Source of the DNA: Rhizobium vallis | GTDB taxonomy: Bacteria; Pseudomonadota; Alphaproteobacteria; Rhizobiales; Rhizobiaceae | Direction: 5' to 3' | Length of the DNA stretch: 55,000 nt | Assembly (NCBI RefSeq): GCF_003985155.1 | Contig: NZ_ML133705.1 | Span: 1-55,000, forward strand | In this document: positions 1-8,072 of the stretch, piece after piece | Position numbering within the stretch: the stretch's first letter is position 1 | Layout: each line of letters opens with the position of its first letter | Notes under the pieces: generated by a model | Databases searched by the model: none | Told to the model about the DNA's origin: nothing | What the model saw: the letters and a program-made list of their open reading frames with translations, nothing else | Made by a program: the position numbers and the translations under genes

Positions 1-127
1 AAAGGATCACCTGTGCGCCGTCATCGCCGTCGCACGAAAACTCATCGTTCTCGCCAATTCGATCCTCTTTCGAAAGGCCGAATGGACGCCACAATACCGG
101 AAAAATTGAAACATGGTTGCTCCCCGC
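1..127. repeat. Left terminal inverted repeat (end of a multi-copy element)
   Basis: Bases 6-127 are identical to the reverse complement of 54879-55000. The unit ends in ...CATGGTTG and joins a CTCCCCGC core of the palindromic repeat family B, exactly as at the right end. It has no convincing coding potential of its own. It could be the tip of an insertion sequence that continues outside the window. Equally, a 127-base overlap is what a k=127 short-read assembly graph leaves at both ends of a contig. Confidence 0.85.
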
Positions 128-272
128 CGGGGAGAAGAGACTCGCAGCAGCGCCGTACATCTCTCTCACTCGAGACCTGAGGAACTGATGAGACCGCGGC
201 TCGCTCCCTCTTCTCCCCAGCGGGGAGAAGGTGCCCGAAGGGCGGATGAGGGGGCCGCACGGCACGCCATGG
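120..272. repeat. Palindromic repeat, family B (partial/variant)
   Basis: This has the layout of the family-B element: a CTCCCCGCCGGGGAG core, a unique middle, and a right arm with CCCCAGCGGGGAGAAGGTGC followed by GGGCGGATGAGGGGG. The outer left arm is replaced by the terminal repeat. The rest of the stretch to 473 holds no gene that I can support. Confidence 0.7.
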
Positions 273-473
273 CGATAAGCAGGTAAACATCCGCACATGC
301 CCATTATGTCCCGGCTTCACCACGCCCCCGAGCAGAAACACCCCACTCCAAAGCTTGTGCCTAGCCGGCCTGAGGTCTATGGTTCCTCCCGTTTCAGCAT
401 GAGATCAGCAGCAGTATTTCACCGTAAACCCGGACGCCGGCGGCATTGTCGCGGCGGATGAAGGAGCTGGGCA

Positions 474-1166
474 ATGAAAATTCTCATGGTTCTCACATCG
501 CATGACCAGCTGGGGGATACCGGCAGGAAGACGGGGTTCTGGCTGGAGGAATTCGCCGCCCCTTATTTCGTTTTCCGTGACGCGGGCGTCGACATCACGC
601 TCGCTTCGCCGAAGGGCGGCCAGCCCCCGCTCGATCCGAAGAGCAACGAGCCGGGATTCCAGACCGACGAGACGAGACGGTTCGAAGCGGACCCGGCGGC
701 AAAGGCCGCGCTCGCCAACACTTTGAGGCTCTCCGAAATCCGCGCGGCGGACTACGACAGCGTGTTCTTCCCCGGCGGCCACGGCCCGCTCTGGGATCTG
801 ACGAACGACCGCCATGCGCTGTCGCTGATCGAGGATATGTTCTCGGCGGGAAAGCCGGTGGCGCTTGTCTGCCATGCGCCTGGCATTCTGATGAATGTGA
901 AGACGCCTGATGGCAAGCCGATCGTCAGCGGCCGCAAGGTCACGGGCTTCACCAATTCCGAGGAAGACGCCGTGCATCTGATCGACGTCGTGCCCTATCT
1001 GCTCGAGGACGAGCTGAGGGACCAGGGGGCAAAGTTCTCCTCGGTGGCCGATTGGGGCGTCTATGTCGTCCAGGACGGGCTGCTGATCACCGGCCAGAAC
1101 CCGGCCTCGTCGAAAGAGGGCGCCCGCACGCTTCTCGCCGCCTTGAGAAAACAGGCCGCGGCCTAG
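474..1166 (+). CDS. DJ-1/PfpI family protein (Hsp31/GATase1-like)
   Basis: A 230-aa cytosolic protein of the DJ-1/PfpI superfamily, closest in layout to Hsp31/Glx3-type glyoxalase III and class I glutamine-amidotransferase-like proteins. The nucleophile elbow is visible as VCHAPG with Cys133 and His134. A conserved acidic pair (Glu25/Glu26, in GFWLEE) lies near the N-terminus and PGGHGP is at about residue 100. Known members are glutathione-independent methylglyoxal hydrolases, deglycases or chaperones; which activity applies here is inference. The start is set by a strong AAGGAG eight bases upstream. It is monocistronic, with a perfect hairpin 38 bases past the stop. The full length is usual for the family. 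Confidence 0.92.
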   Translation: MKILMVLTSHDQLGDTGRKTGFWLEEFAAPYFVFRDAGVDITLASPKGGQPPLDPKSNEPGFQTDETRRFEADPAAKAALANTLRLSEIRAADYDSVFFPGGHGPLWDLTNDRHALSLIEDMFSAGKPVALVCHAPGILMNVKTPDGKPIVSGRKVTGFTNSEEDAVHLIDVVPYLLEDELRDQGAKFSSVADWGVYVVQDGLLITGQNPASSKEGARTLLAALRKQAAA

Positions 1167-1203
1167 GGCGCAACGCGCCCGCACTCTATCGCTTCAAAGC
1201 TCT

Positions 1204-1232
1204 GCATGATCCCGGGATCGCCGGGATCATGC
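1204..1232. terminator. Perfect 12-bp hairpin after the DJ-1 gene
   Basis: Arms GCATGATCCCGG (1204-1215) and CCGGGATCATGC (1221-1232) enclose a five-base loop. No U-tract follows, so it may be a 3'-end stabiliser or a bidirectional barrier rather than a classical intrinsic terminator. Confidence 0.5.
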
Positions 1233-1318
1233 CTTACGGGCATGTACGGCTCTGGCTTTGTCGCGGAGCCGGCATGATGGTTCAACACGTCCCGATTGGC
1301 TCGGGGGAGGTTTGACGC

Positions 1319-1732
1319 ATGAGCAGGAAATATACCGGGCAATGCGCCTGCGGCGCGGTGAAATTCGAATTCGGTACTGACCCGAATTTCGTCGCCGACT
1401 GCCACTGCATGGATTGCAAGCGGGCGACGGGCGGTGAGGCGGCGACCTTCTTCGCCGTGCCGCAGGACGATTTCACCCTGATCGCCGGCAGCCCGAAGGC
1501 GTTTCATTATATCGCCGATTCCGGCAAGGGGCTCGACCGCAACTTCTGCGCCGAGTGCGGCTCCCGATTGTTTTCCAGCAACCTGGAAAGCTTCCCCGGC
1601 CTCGTCTTCGTCACGCTCGGCAGCCTCGACCGGCCCGAACTAATCGAGCCCGGCGTCGAAATGTTCACCCGGCGCCGGCTGAAATGGGCAAAGCCGCTCG
1701 ATCTCCCGCAATTCGAGGGCATGCCGGGCTGA
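1319..1732 (+). CDS. GFA/CENP-V family zinc protein
   Basis: A 137-aa protein of the GFA (glutathione-dependent formaldehyde-activating enzyme/centromere protein V) fold. All zinc-ligand motifs are present: CACG at residues 9-12, CHCMDC at about 28-33 and CAEC at about 77-80. The family binds two zinc ions. A real formaldehyde-activating role is doubtful for most members, so the substrate is unknown. GGGAGG sits upstream of the ATG. It lies between the DJ-1 and SRPBCC genes on the same strand with gaps over 100 bp, so the genes may be independently transcribed. Confidence 0.9.
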   Translation: MSRKYTGQCACGAVKFEFGTDPNFVADCHCMDCKRATGGEAATFFAVPQDDFTLIAGSPKAFHYIADSGKGLDRNFCAECGSRLFSSNLESFPGLVFVTLGSLDRPELIEPGVEMFTRRRLKWAKPLDLPQFEGMPG

Positions 1733-1741
1733 GTGCCGCTC

Positions 1742-1764
1742 GCTGGCTGGCCCCAGCAATTTTT
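1742..1764 (+). terminator. Possible weak terminator after the GFA gene
   Basis: GCTGG (1742-1746) pairs with CCAGC (1753-1757) and is followed by AATTTTTCTT. The stem is short, so this is only a possibility. Confidence 0.35.
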
Positions 1765-1854
1765 CTTGAACAAAAGGTCGATCCGGTGTCGGATCGCTCA
1801 GGTCCCACCCGTCCTAGGCTCGTCCATTCCGTCCATGCAAAAAGGATCACGACC

Positions 1855-2298
1855 ATGCCAAGCACCATTCACCTGCACCGCGTTTTCGCGACCACCCCGG
1901 AGAAGGTCTATCGCGCGTTCATCGAAGCCGACGCGCTTGCCAAGTGGCTGCCGCCGAACGGCTTTCTCTGCACCGTGCATCATCTGGAACCCTCCGTCGG
2001 CGGCACATTCCGGATGTCCTTCCGCAACTTCACCAATGGCCACGCCCACGCTTTCGGCGGCGAATTCCTCGAACTCGTGCCCGGCGAGCGCGTCCGCTAC
2101 ACCGACAAGTTCGACGATCCGAACCTGCCCGGCGAAATGGAAGTCACCGTGACCCTGAAGAAGGTCTCGGTCGGCACCGAGGTCAACATCACCCAGGCCG
2201 GCGTGCCCGACGTGATCCCGCCGGAAGCCTGCTATCTCGGCTGGCAGGATTCGCTGCGCAACCTTGCCCAGGTGGTGGAGCCTGACATCAACGAGTAG
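1855..2298 (+). CDS. SRPBCC (AHSA1/START-like) domain protein
   Basis: A 147-aa single-domain protein of the Bet v1/AHSA1 type. It opens with HRVFATTPEKVYRAF, the typical first strand and helix, has the WLPPNGF segment and a GGTFRMSF strand, and ends with the long helix EACYLGWQDSLRNLAQVVE. These domains form a hydrophobic pocket for small ligands; no catalytic claim is possible. The start at 1855 is preferred because it has AAAGGA upstream and begins directly at the domain, although the frame is open much further upstream. Confidence 0.88.
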   Translation: MPSTIHLHRVFATTPEKVYRAFIEADALAKWLPPNGFLCTVHHLEPSVGGTFRMSFRNFTNGHAHAFGGEFLELVPGERVRYTDKFDDPNLPGEMEVTVTLKKVSVGTEVNITQAGVPDVIPPEACYLGWQDSLRNLAQVVEPDINE

Positions 2299-2302
2299 GA
2301 CG

Positions 2303-2654
2303 GTGCGCCGGATACTCGGGCCGGCGCGATTGGCGCCGGCGCTCAAGAGAGCCTAGTAATCTAATATTTGCCCTTCGCTTACGCTTCGTGCATTCGCTCC
2401 TATCGTCGCTCACCCCCTCATCTGCCTGCCGGCATCTTCTCCCCGCAGGGGCGAAGGGACCAAGCCGCGTGGCCATCATTCCCACAGCCGAAATGTGACG
2501 GGGAGCGAGGCGTCGCCACGATCCCTCTTCGCCCCAGCGGGGAGAAGATGCCGGCAGGCAGATGAGGGGGGTGAGGAGCGCTAGCGACGAGCGCCTTGAG
2601 CGGCGAGCGAAAGGCAGATGGCGATATCGACCACCACGCTCGCCCCAACAAGCA
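2303..2654. repeat. Intergenic repeat cluster: family B palindrome plus family D
   Basis: A GCGCCGG/CCGGCGC hairpin follows the SRPBCC gene. It is followed at 2409-2572 by a complete family-B element with mirrored arms (CTCATCTGCCTGCCGGCATC on the left, its complement on the right, each next to a CTTCTCCCC core). A 35-base family-D piece at 2581-2617 (GCGCCTTGAGCGGCGAGCG) recurs near 12350, 24665 and 44955. The stretch contains no gene. Confidence 0.8.
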
Positions 2655-3584
2655 TCAATTCCTGATGCCGCGTTTTGCCAGCGCGTGGCGTGCGGCTGTT
2701 GCACACCATTCGTCGGAGAGGTCCTGCCCATCGATCTCGGCTTCGGCGATCGGCGTAACCAGGATCAGCGGCACGGAGCCGAAGGGCAGGCCTTCGATCC
2801 GGCCGGGATCGCGGCTCAGCATGATGCGGGTGAGCGGCGCATAGTCTTCCGTCAGCCGGCAGAGGAGGATGGCGCCGTGTTTTTCGACGTCGCGGGCGAC
2901 GCGATGGCCATCGGCCACGAGGTCGCCGATATTGATCAGAAGGCTCGCCCAGTTGCCGATCCCGGCTGTATTCAGCGTTGTGGCATCGAACTCCATGTAG
3001 AGCTCGCATTCGACGCCATTCTCCGGATCGGCAATGCCGGCCCAGGGGGTGGAGAGGCCGTCGGTCGCGAGCATCAGTTTTCCCGGCCTGTCGATGGCGA
3101 GGATGCGGCGGTGCGGGCCGAACCATTTCGTCTGGTTGTAGGTGTTGGCCTTTTGGCGATCGACGACGAAACCCTCATGCGGCCTGCCGTAACCCTGCCA
3201 GAAGGCGCGCCGGGCGGCCGCGGCCGCCTCATAGATCGGGTCGTCGGGCCCACGCGGCACGATCGTCTGGTCGAAGTGGGTTTCGAGCGTGACCTCTCCG
3301 CGCCCGAAGGGGAATTTCGGCTTCTTCCAGCCGATCACCATCGTGTTGAAGCGCTGCTGCGCGGCCGCATTGAGCTTCTCGACGACCTCATCGATGATCC
3401 CAAGCGAATGGCTGGAATCTTCCGGCACGTACTTGCCTTCAGCGTCGCGATAGCCGCCCGTGCGGGAGGAATGGCCGGCCTGCATTGTCGTGGCGGTCCA
3501 TTGCCCGCTGACGGCGCCCGCCGGCGCCTTGCCGAGAACCGGGGCCAATTCCCGTATCGCATCGTCTCTCGAATAGGATGCCAC
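2655..3584 (-). CDS. SUFU-like (suppressor-of-fused domain) protein
   Basis: A 309-aa soluble protein. The C-terminal half has the order seen in bacterial suppressor-of-fused domains: a KLMLATDGLSTPWAG segment (about 167-181), a helix around GNWASLLINIGDLVADG, and a final GLPFGSVPLILVTPI strand before an acidic helix. Bacterial SUFU proteins are often immunity proteins of polymorphic toxin systems, but no toxin is adjacent. The assignment rests on motif order, not on a search. It starts with GTG behind GGAGGGG, and repeat clusters flank it on both sides. Confidence 0.6.
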   Translation of the reverse strand: MASYSRDDAIRELAPVLGKAPAGAVSGQWTATTMQAGHSSRTGGYRDAEGKYVPEDSSHSLGIIDEVVEKLNAAAQQRFNTMVIGWKKPKFPFGRGEVTLETHFDQTIVPRGPDDPIYEAAAAARRAFWQGYGRPHEGFVVDRQKANTYNQTKWFGPHRRILAIDRPGKLMLATDGLSTPWAGIADPENGVECELYMEFDATTLNTAGIGNWASLLINIGDLVADGHRVARDVEKHGAILLCRLTEDYAPLTRIMLSRDPGRIEGLPFGSVPLILVTPIAEAEIDGQDLSDEWCATAARHALAKRGIRN

Positions 3585-3716
3585 GCCGCCCCTCCGCCTT
3601 CGCTTAAAGATTCATCTCCCACTGCAGCAGAAAATAGGGCGGAGGCGTTGCTGATCAATGATGGGTGGGCCGAGAGAGCAGCTCACTCTGAGGGGCCAGG
3701 AGGACGCAGGAAAGGG

Positions 3717-3910
3717 CGTGCCATGTTGCACCCCCTCTGGCCTGCCGGCCATCTCCCCCACAGGTGGGGAGATCGGCTGGGCGCGATGGCTTCCCCAAAC
3801 AACCGGCCGTCACATTAACCGTAAATTTAGGGCGAGGCTTGGCATCCTGCCGATCTCCCTCCTTGTGGGGGAGATGCCCGGCAGGGCAGAGGGGGGTGTC
3901 CCATGGCACT
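3717..3910. repeat. Palindromic repeat, family E (copy 1)
   Basis: A roughly 190-bp element whose ends (CCCCCTCTGGCCTGCCGG... and ...CCGGCAGGGCAGAGGGGG) mirror each other, with inner GGTGGGGAGAT and ATCTCCC arms and a conserved centre containing CCGTCACATTAACCGTAAAT. An inverted second copy lies at 13160-13402. Confidence 0.8.
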
Positions 3911-3955
3911 CCCTTTCGACACGCCCCCATCACCGCAAATGCCATGCTAATCCTC

Positions 3956-4129
3956 TCAATTGCTCCCGTCGTTCGGCCGTCCCTTGGCGCTGTCGTTTGT
4001 TGTATCCGACGTGGTTTTGCCATCGGCCTGCTGGCCGAAATAGGTGCCGCCGAGGTGGCCGCCGGCGCTGGTGTTCTTGACCTGCTGTTCGGCGCGTTTT
4101 TGAATGTCTCGAACGTTGGTCTTGCTCAT
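3956..4129 (-). CDS. Small hydrophilic protein, 57 aa
   Basis: An ATG at 4129 has a strong AAGGAG seven bases upstream and opens a 57-aa frame that begins MSKTNVRDIQKRAEQQVKN. It then carries a Gly/Thr-rich middle (GGHLGGTYFGQQ) and a polar Ser/Asn/Asp tail. Codon use is GC3-rich like the neighbours. I do not recognise the function. Its size and polarity recall small stress or plasmid-type proteins, but that is only impression. It is transcribed away from the lipoprotein gene at 4423. Confidence 0.65.
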   Translation of the reverse strand: MSKTNVRDIQKRAEQQVKNTSAGGHLGGTYFGQQADGKTTSDTTNDSAKGRPNDGSN

Positions 4130-4422
4130 CTTCGGCTCCTTTTTTGAGGTTCACGACCTCAGGACAACCGATCACGGCCGACACTGTTCCATATTTTCCC
4201 GGAACCCTGCCTGCCGCCACGGGTTCAACGACCATGAGATTCCTCGCCGTCATCATGACAGGCCTGGCGCTCATGGACAGTTGGTCCCCGGCTGCCTGCT
4301 TTTTCGCTGCTCCGTCATACAGGTGAAGACGATCATAGACTTGAATTGGAATTAATCAGGCGTTGTTCAACTCGCTCTATTTTCAAGCAGCTGGAACTGG
4401 TTCCGCCGCGGGGAGAAAGAGC

Positions 4423-4884
4423 ATGAGAAAACGATGTGCAATGCTTGCTTTGGTATTGCTCACGTCTTGTTCGGAGGAACAGCAAATTTCGCTGATTGGC
4501 AGGCTGACAAGCAGGGACCTCTACGAAAAAGGAACGAACTGCGAGGGTTTTCACTACCGCATCGAAGGCCGGCAGATGGTCTGGTTCGGCGAAAAGGAAC
4601 CGCGCGCCGTCGGGCGAGATATAAGTCTGTCCGAAAAGGAAAATTCGGTCATCATCACGGATCATAGCTGGGGAAGGCTCACCGTGAATTCGGTGTTTAC
4701 GTTTTCCGACGATCGGAAAACCGTGAAATTCACGGATATATATTATAGCCCTGAGCCTACCGAGGACGACTGGCGGATCATGGACAAGCAGGCCGGAGAC
4801 GCGAAAGCGAAATTCCAAGCCTATCGCGACTCCCTGAAAGACATCCCGCAAATGGAACTTTGCCAACGGAAAAATGCGTCTTAG
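4423..4884 (+). CDS. Small predicted lipoprotein
   Basis: A 153-aa protein with a short lipoprotein signal: basic MRKR, a hydrophobic stretch and the lipobox LLTSC, giving a lipid-modified Cys at about residue 14. The mature part (about 140 aa) is mostly beta with Cys at 37 and near the C-terminus, perhaps a disulfide. The function is unknown. The ATG at 4423 is chosen over the upstream ATG at 4363 because it has GGGAG upstream and gives a canonical signal peptide. The AT content upstream is above average for the window. Confidence 0.72.
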   Translation: MRKRCAMLALVLLTSCSEEQQISLIGRLTSRDLYEKGTNCEGFHYRIEGRQMVWFGEKEPRAVGRDISLSEKENSVIITDHSWGRLTVNSVFTFSDDRKTVKFTDIYYSPEPTEDDWRIMDKQAGDAKAKFQAYRDSLKDIPQMELCQRKNAS

Positions 4885-4924
4885 CGCCGGTCCTGCTCCA
4901 ACTCCGCTCCCTTGTATCCATCGG

Positions 4925-5205
4925 CCGCCGGCGCGCCCGCCTCGTCCTTCGAGGCCCCTGCGGGGCTCCTCAGGATGAGGCTCTCTTGAGCGGCGGCGGC
5001 ATTCTCCGACACCTCCCATCAGCGTGTTATTTCTCCAGCGCCTCTCATTGGGTGCGGCATCCTCTACCGCTCCTCATGCTGAGGTGCGCAGCCCGTAGGG
5101 CGAAGCCTCGAAGCACGGGCCGCAACGTTGCTCCTTGCATCCATCGAGCGCCGGCGCGCCTCGTCCTTCGGCGAACCTCAGGATGGAGCTCTCTTGGGCG
5201 AGGCA
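4925..5205. repeat. Family A palindromic repeats (three partial copies)
   Basis: Copies of the commonest repeat here, of the form CCTCGTCCTTCGAGGC ... CTCAGGATGAGG, sit at about 4937-4990, 5070-5125 and 5155-5195 in alternating orientation. The structure resembles the RIME-type elements of rhizobia, but I could not compare sequences. No gene is present. Confidence 0.8.
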
Positions 5206-5211
5206 TCGAGG

Positions 5212-6102
5212 CTATCCGCCGAAATAAGCCGGATGGTCGATATCGGTCAGCAGCCCGGGCTCTGCCGGCTGCCAGCCGAGCAGCGCCCGGGTGTGCTCGT
5301 TTGATGTCGGAACGTCGAAGCCGGCGAACATACCGAACCAGCCGAAATGTTCTGCCGCCTCTTCCCGCGAAAGCGAGACGGCCGGAACATTGAGCCGCCG
5401 GGCGATGAGTTCGGCGATCTCCCGGAAAGCCACGCCCTCTTCGGCGACCGCGAGGAACGGGCCGCCGGCTGCGCCGCGCTCCAGCGCCAGGCGGTAGAGG
5501 CGGGCGGCATCGAGCCGGTGCACGGCCGGCCAGCGGTTGGCTCCATCGCCGATATAGGCGGAGACGCCTTTTTGCCGCGCGGTTTCGATCAGGATCGGAA
5601 CGAAGCCGTGGTCGCCATGGCCGTGCACCGAGGGCGGCAGCCGGACGGTGGAGGCGCGCACGCCGCGGGCGACAAGCGACACGGCGGTGATTTCGGAGGC
5701 GCGGGGATAGGTCTCCGTCGTCGGCATCGGCGGGTCCTTCTCCGTGCCGATGCGGCCCGGCGCATGGCCGAGGCCCGCCGTCACCAGCAGCGGACGCTCG
5801 GAGCCCTGGAGCGCTTCGCCGAGCGCCTCGATAGCGCGCCTGTCGGCGGCGCAGTTTTCGGCGAATCTGGAGAAGTCATGGTTGAAAGCCGTGTGGATGA
5901 CGCCGTCGGCCTCGGCCGCGCCGCGCTTCAGGCCTTCCAGATCATCCAGCGTGCCACGCTGGACTTCAGCGCCTGATGCCGCAAGTTCCGCGGCTCCCTT
6001 TTCCGAGCGGGCAAGGCCGAGCACCTGATGACCGCCGGCGATCAATTCATTGACGACGGCCGAGCCGACCCAGCCGGTGGCTCCAGTGACGAATACGCGC
6101 AT
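5212..6102 (-). CDS. SDR-family NAD(P)-dependent epimerase/reductase
   Basis: A 296-aa atypical extended SDR with a Rossmann start MRVFVTGATGWVGSAV (dinucleotide motif TGATGWVG). It has a downstream HTAFNHDFS segment, VRLPPSVHG and a C-terminal substrate-binding part. The classical YxxxK is not obvious; the region around TYPRASE suggests a reduced atypical site. The start at 6102 has AGGAG upstream; an upstream in-frame extension to 6153 would run through the operator and is rejected. It is divergent from the MmyB-type regulator, which probably controls it. Confidence 0.88.
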   Translation of the reverse strand: MRVFVTGATGWVGSAVVNELIAGGHQVLGLARSEKGAAELAASGAEVQRGTLDDLEGLKRGAAEADGVIHTAFNHDFSRFAENCAADRRAIEALGEALQGSERPLLVTAGLGHAPGRIGTEKDPPMPTTETYPRASEITAVSLVARGVRASTVRLPPSVHGHGDHGFVPILIETARQKGVSAYIGDGANRWPAVHRLDAARLYRLALERGAAGGPFLAVAEEGVAFREIAELIARRLNVPAVSLSREEAAEHFGWFGMFAGFDVPTSNEHTRALLGWQPAEPGLLTDIDHPAYFGG

Positions 6103-6147
6103 GTCGATATCTCCTGAGTTGACGGAGACAGATATCGAGCAGGCTGA

Positions 6148-6179
6148 TATCATGGTAAAGTAGTGACTTTATCATGGTA
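6148..6179. promoter_or_regulatory. Operator between the SDR and MmyB-type genes
   Basis: The direct repeats TATCATGGTA at 6148-6157 and 6170-6179 are exactly 22 bp apart, two helical turns. Between and overlapping them lies the inverted repeat TAAAGT-N4-ACTTTA (6156-6171). It sits in the 91-bp divergent gap and is the obvious binding site for the HTH protein encoded just downstream. Confidence 0.75.
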
Positions 6180-6193
6180 TAGTGGCTAACAGG

Positions 6194-7018
6194 ATGAGCG
6201 AATTCATCACCTCGGACAATCGGCTGGGCGCTTACCTCAAGGACCGCCGCGCCAAGCTCGATCCTGCAGCCTTCGGCTTTGCGGCTGAGCGCCGCCGCAC
6301 GCCGGGGCTGCGCCGCGAGGAGGTGGCGGGTCGCGCCAATATCAGCCCGACCTGGTACACCTGGCTGGAGCAGGGCCGCGGCGGGGCGCCGTCATCGGAT
6401 GTGCTTGACCGGATCGCCCGGGCCCTGATGCTGACCGATATCGAACGCGAGCACCTCTTCCTGATCGGTCTCGGCCGCCCGCCCGAGGTGCGCTATCGCA
6501 GCGAACAGGGCATCACGCCGCGGCTGCAGGGCGTGCTCGATGCGCTCGATCCGAGCCCGGCGCTGATCCGCACCGCAATCTGGGACGTCGTCGGCTGGAA
6601 CCGGGCGGCGACCGTGCTGCTCACCGATTACGGCGCGCTGCCGCCGGAAGAGCGCAACGTGCTGCGCTTCATCTTCCTCGATCCGCGCGTGCGCGCCGCC
6701 CAATATGACTGGGAAAGTGTCGCCCGCTTCGTCGTCGCCGCCTTCCGGGTGGATGCGGCGCGTGCGGGCGCTGGGACGCAAGTGGAGCCGCTGATCGACG
6801 AACTCTGCCGCAAGAGCCCGGAATTCCTGGCCATGTGGCGCGACAATGACGTGCGCACCCACGGCGAGGGCGCCAAGCACATCAAGCACCCGGTGCTCGG
6901 CCTGCTCTCCTTCGAATATTCCGCCTTCCAAGTGGACGGCCGGCCTGATCTCAGCATGGTGGTTTATAATCCGGCGACGGCGGAGGATGTGGCGAAGATC
7001 AAAGCGTTGCTGGGGTGA
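6194..7018 (+). CDS. XRE-type regulator with MmyB-like ligand-binding domain
   Basis: A 274-aa protein. An N-terminal helix-turn-helix (about 8-75, including RTPGLRREEVAGRANIS and WYTWLEQGRG) is followed by a MmyB-like domain (about 100-270) with RTAIWDVVGWNRAA and a conserved FEYSAFQVDGRPDLSMVVY end. Such regulators are known to lie divergent to short-chain dehydrogenases and to respond to a fatty-acid-like ligand, which fits the neighbour. The ATG at 6194 follows an AGG; a GTG at 6182 is an alternative start in the same frame that lacks a ribosome site. Confidence 0.93.
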   Translation: MSEFITSDNRLGAYLKDRRAKLDPAAFGFAAERRRTPGLRREEVAGRANISPTWYTWLEQGRGGAPSSDVLDRIARALMLTDIEREHLFLIGLGRPPEVRYRSEQGITPRLQGVLDALDPSPALIRTAIWDVVGWNRAATVLLTDYGALPPEERNVLRFIFLDPRVRAAQYDWESVARFVVAAFRVDAARAGAGTQVEPLIDELCRKSPEFLAMWRDNDVRTHGEGAKHIKHPVLGLLSFEYSAFQVDGRPDLSMVVYNPATAEDVAKIKALLG

Positions 7019-7034
7019 AACCGGCCTTGGTTTT

Positions 7035-7100
7035 GTACGCATTGAAAGCATACGATTATTGACACGCGCCGCCATCCCGCGTACGCTTTCAATAAGTACG
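7035..7100 (+). promoter_or_regulatory. Promoter and operator of the toxin-antitoxin operon
   Basis: An imperfect inverted repeat pairs GTACGCATTGAAAGCATACG (7035-7054) with CGTACGCTTTCAATAAGTAC (7080-7099). Between the arms is TTGACA (7059-7064), followed after 17 bp by TACGCT (7082-7087) inside the second arm. This is a plausible sigma-70 promoter whose -10 is covered by the operator, as expected for autoregulation by the antitoxin. Confidence 0.72.
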
Positions 7101-7112
7101 ATGGGGTCTGTC

Positions 7113-7391
7113 ATGCCAAGAGTGGCTATTGAAGACAATGAGCGCATGAGCCTGCGGGTTGCCGCATCAGCCAAAGCCAGGCTGGTGCGGGCGGCGGCAC
7201 TTCGCAATACGGATCTCACCAATTTCGTGACGCAATCGGCATTGCGCGAGGCAGATGCCGTCATCGCCGAGGCGGAGGTCATCAAAGCATCGGAACGCGA
7301 TTACGGGCGCATTCTCGAACTCCTGGAAAATCCGCCTCAGCCGAATGAAAAACTGCTGGCCGCTGCCGGAGCCTTGCCGAAATCGATATGA
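7113..7391 (+). CDS. DUF1778 (TacA-like) antitoxin
   Basis: A 92-aa ribbon-helix-helix antitoxin. RMSLRVAASAKARLVRAAALRNTDLTNFV is the DUF1778 DNA-binding region, split here only by description; the helical tail ERDYGRILELLENPP wraps the toxin in characterised relatives. It overlaps the GNAT gene by four bases (ATGA), so the two are translationally coupled. The start is the ATG at 7113; an in-frame ATG at 7101 lies at the edge of the operator and is less likely. It would repress its own promoter. Confidence 0.9.
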   Translation: MPRVAIEDNERMSLRVAASAKARLVRAAALRNTDLTNFVTQSALREADAVIAEAEVIKASERDYGRILELLENPPQPNEKLLAAAGALPKSI

Positions 7392-7921
7392 CGGCCTGGC
7401 ACGAAGAGCCGATCGGTAAACGTCACGATCGCAAATCATTCGACTGCGGCGATGCTGATCTCAACGATTTCCTGCAGCGCTATGCACGCCAGAGCCATGA
7501 ACAGGGCGGGTCCAAGACCTTCCTTGCGATCGACGATGCCGATGGAAAAACGATCCACGGCTTTTACAGCCTTGCCCCGACATCGATCAAACCGGAGATT
7601 GTGCCTGACGAGGTCAAGCGCGGTCTTGCCCGACACGAGGTGCCGGGTTTCCGGCTGACACGGCTGGCCGTCGACAAACGGCTGCAGGGGCAGGGCATGG
7701 GCGGCCAACTGTTGCTGGCTGCCGGCAAGCGATGCCTGCGCGTCACTGCCGAAGTCGGCGGTGTCGTGATGGCGATCGACGCCAAGAACGACAGAGTGGC
7801 CGGCTGGTATAAGACATACGGCGCACTTCAACTGATCGACTCGCCTCTGTCGCTGGTCATCCCGCTGGCGACGATCGCGGCTGCGTTAAATGCGGTCGGT
7901 GGTCGTAATTTACAACCATAG
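7388..7921 (+). CDS. GNAT-family toxin (TacT/AtaT-like)
   Basis: A 177-aa acetyltransferase. The N-terminus has the FDCGDADLNDFL segment typical of TacT-type toxins. The acetyl-CoA loop is in VDKRLQGQGMGGQLL (about 97-111), and the WYKTYGA motif near 138-144 carries the tyrosine expected to act in catalysis. Known relatives acetylate the amino group of charged tRNA and stop translation. Paired with DUF1778 it forms a complete type II toxin-antitoxin system with all key regions intact. Confidence 0.92.
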   Translation: MTAWHEEPIGKRHDRKSFDCGDADLNDFLQRYARQSHEQGGSKTFLAIDDADGKTIHGFYSLAPTSIKPEIVPDEVKRGLARHEVPGFRLTRLAVDKRLQGQGMGGQLLLAAGKRCLRVTAEVGGVVMAIDAKNDRVAGWYKTYGALQLIDSPLSLVIPLATIAAALNAVGGRNLQP

Positions 7922-8072
7922 CGGCCGTCATCGCCTCAATCCCGACAAATCTCCGATGATGCTGTGCATCGACGCGCGCAAGATTTGAGCCGCGCGTTGC
8001 AGAGCCCTTCCGTGGCATTGATGTTTTAACAGCCTTAAAATGTTTCGTTTTCAAATACTGACGAGGTCAAGC

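Noticed and set aside
2562..3818. A 418-codon plus-strand frame
   Set aside because: It is antisense to the SUFU-like gene and extends through repeats on both sides; the minus strand has a good ribosome site and family-like motifs.
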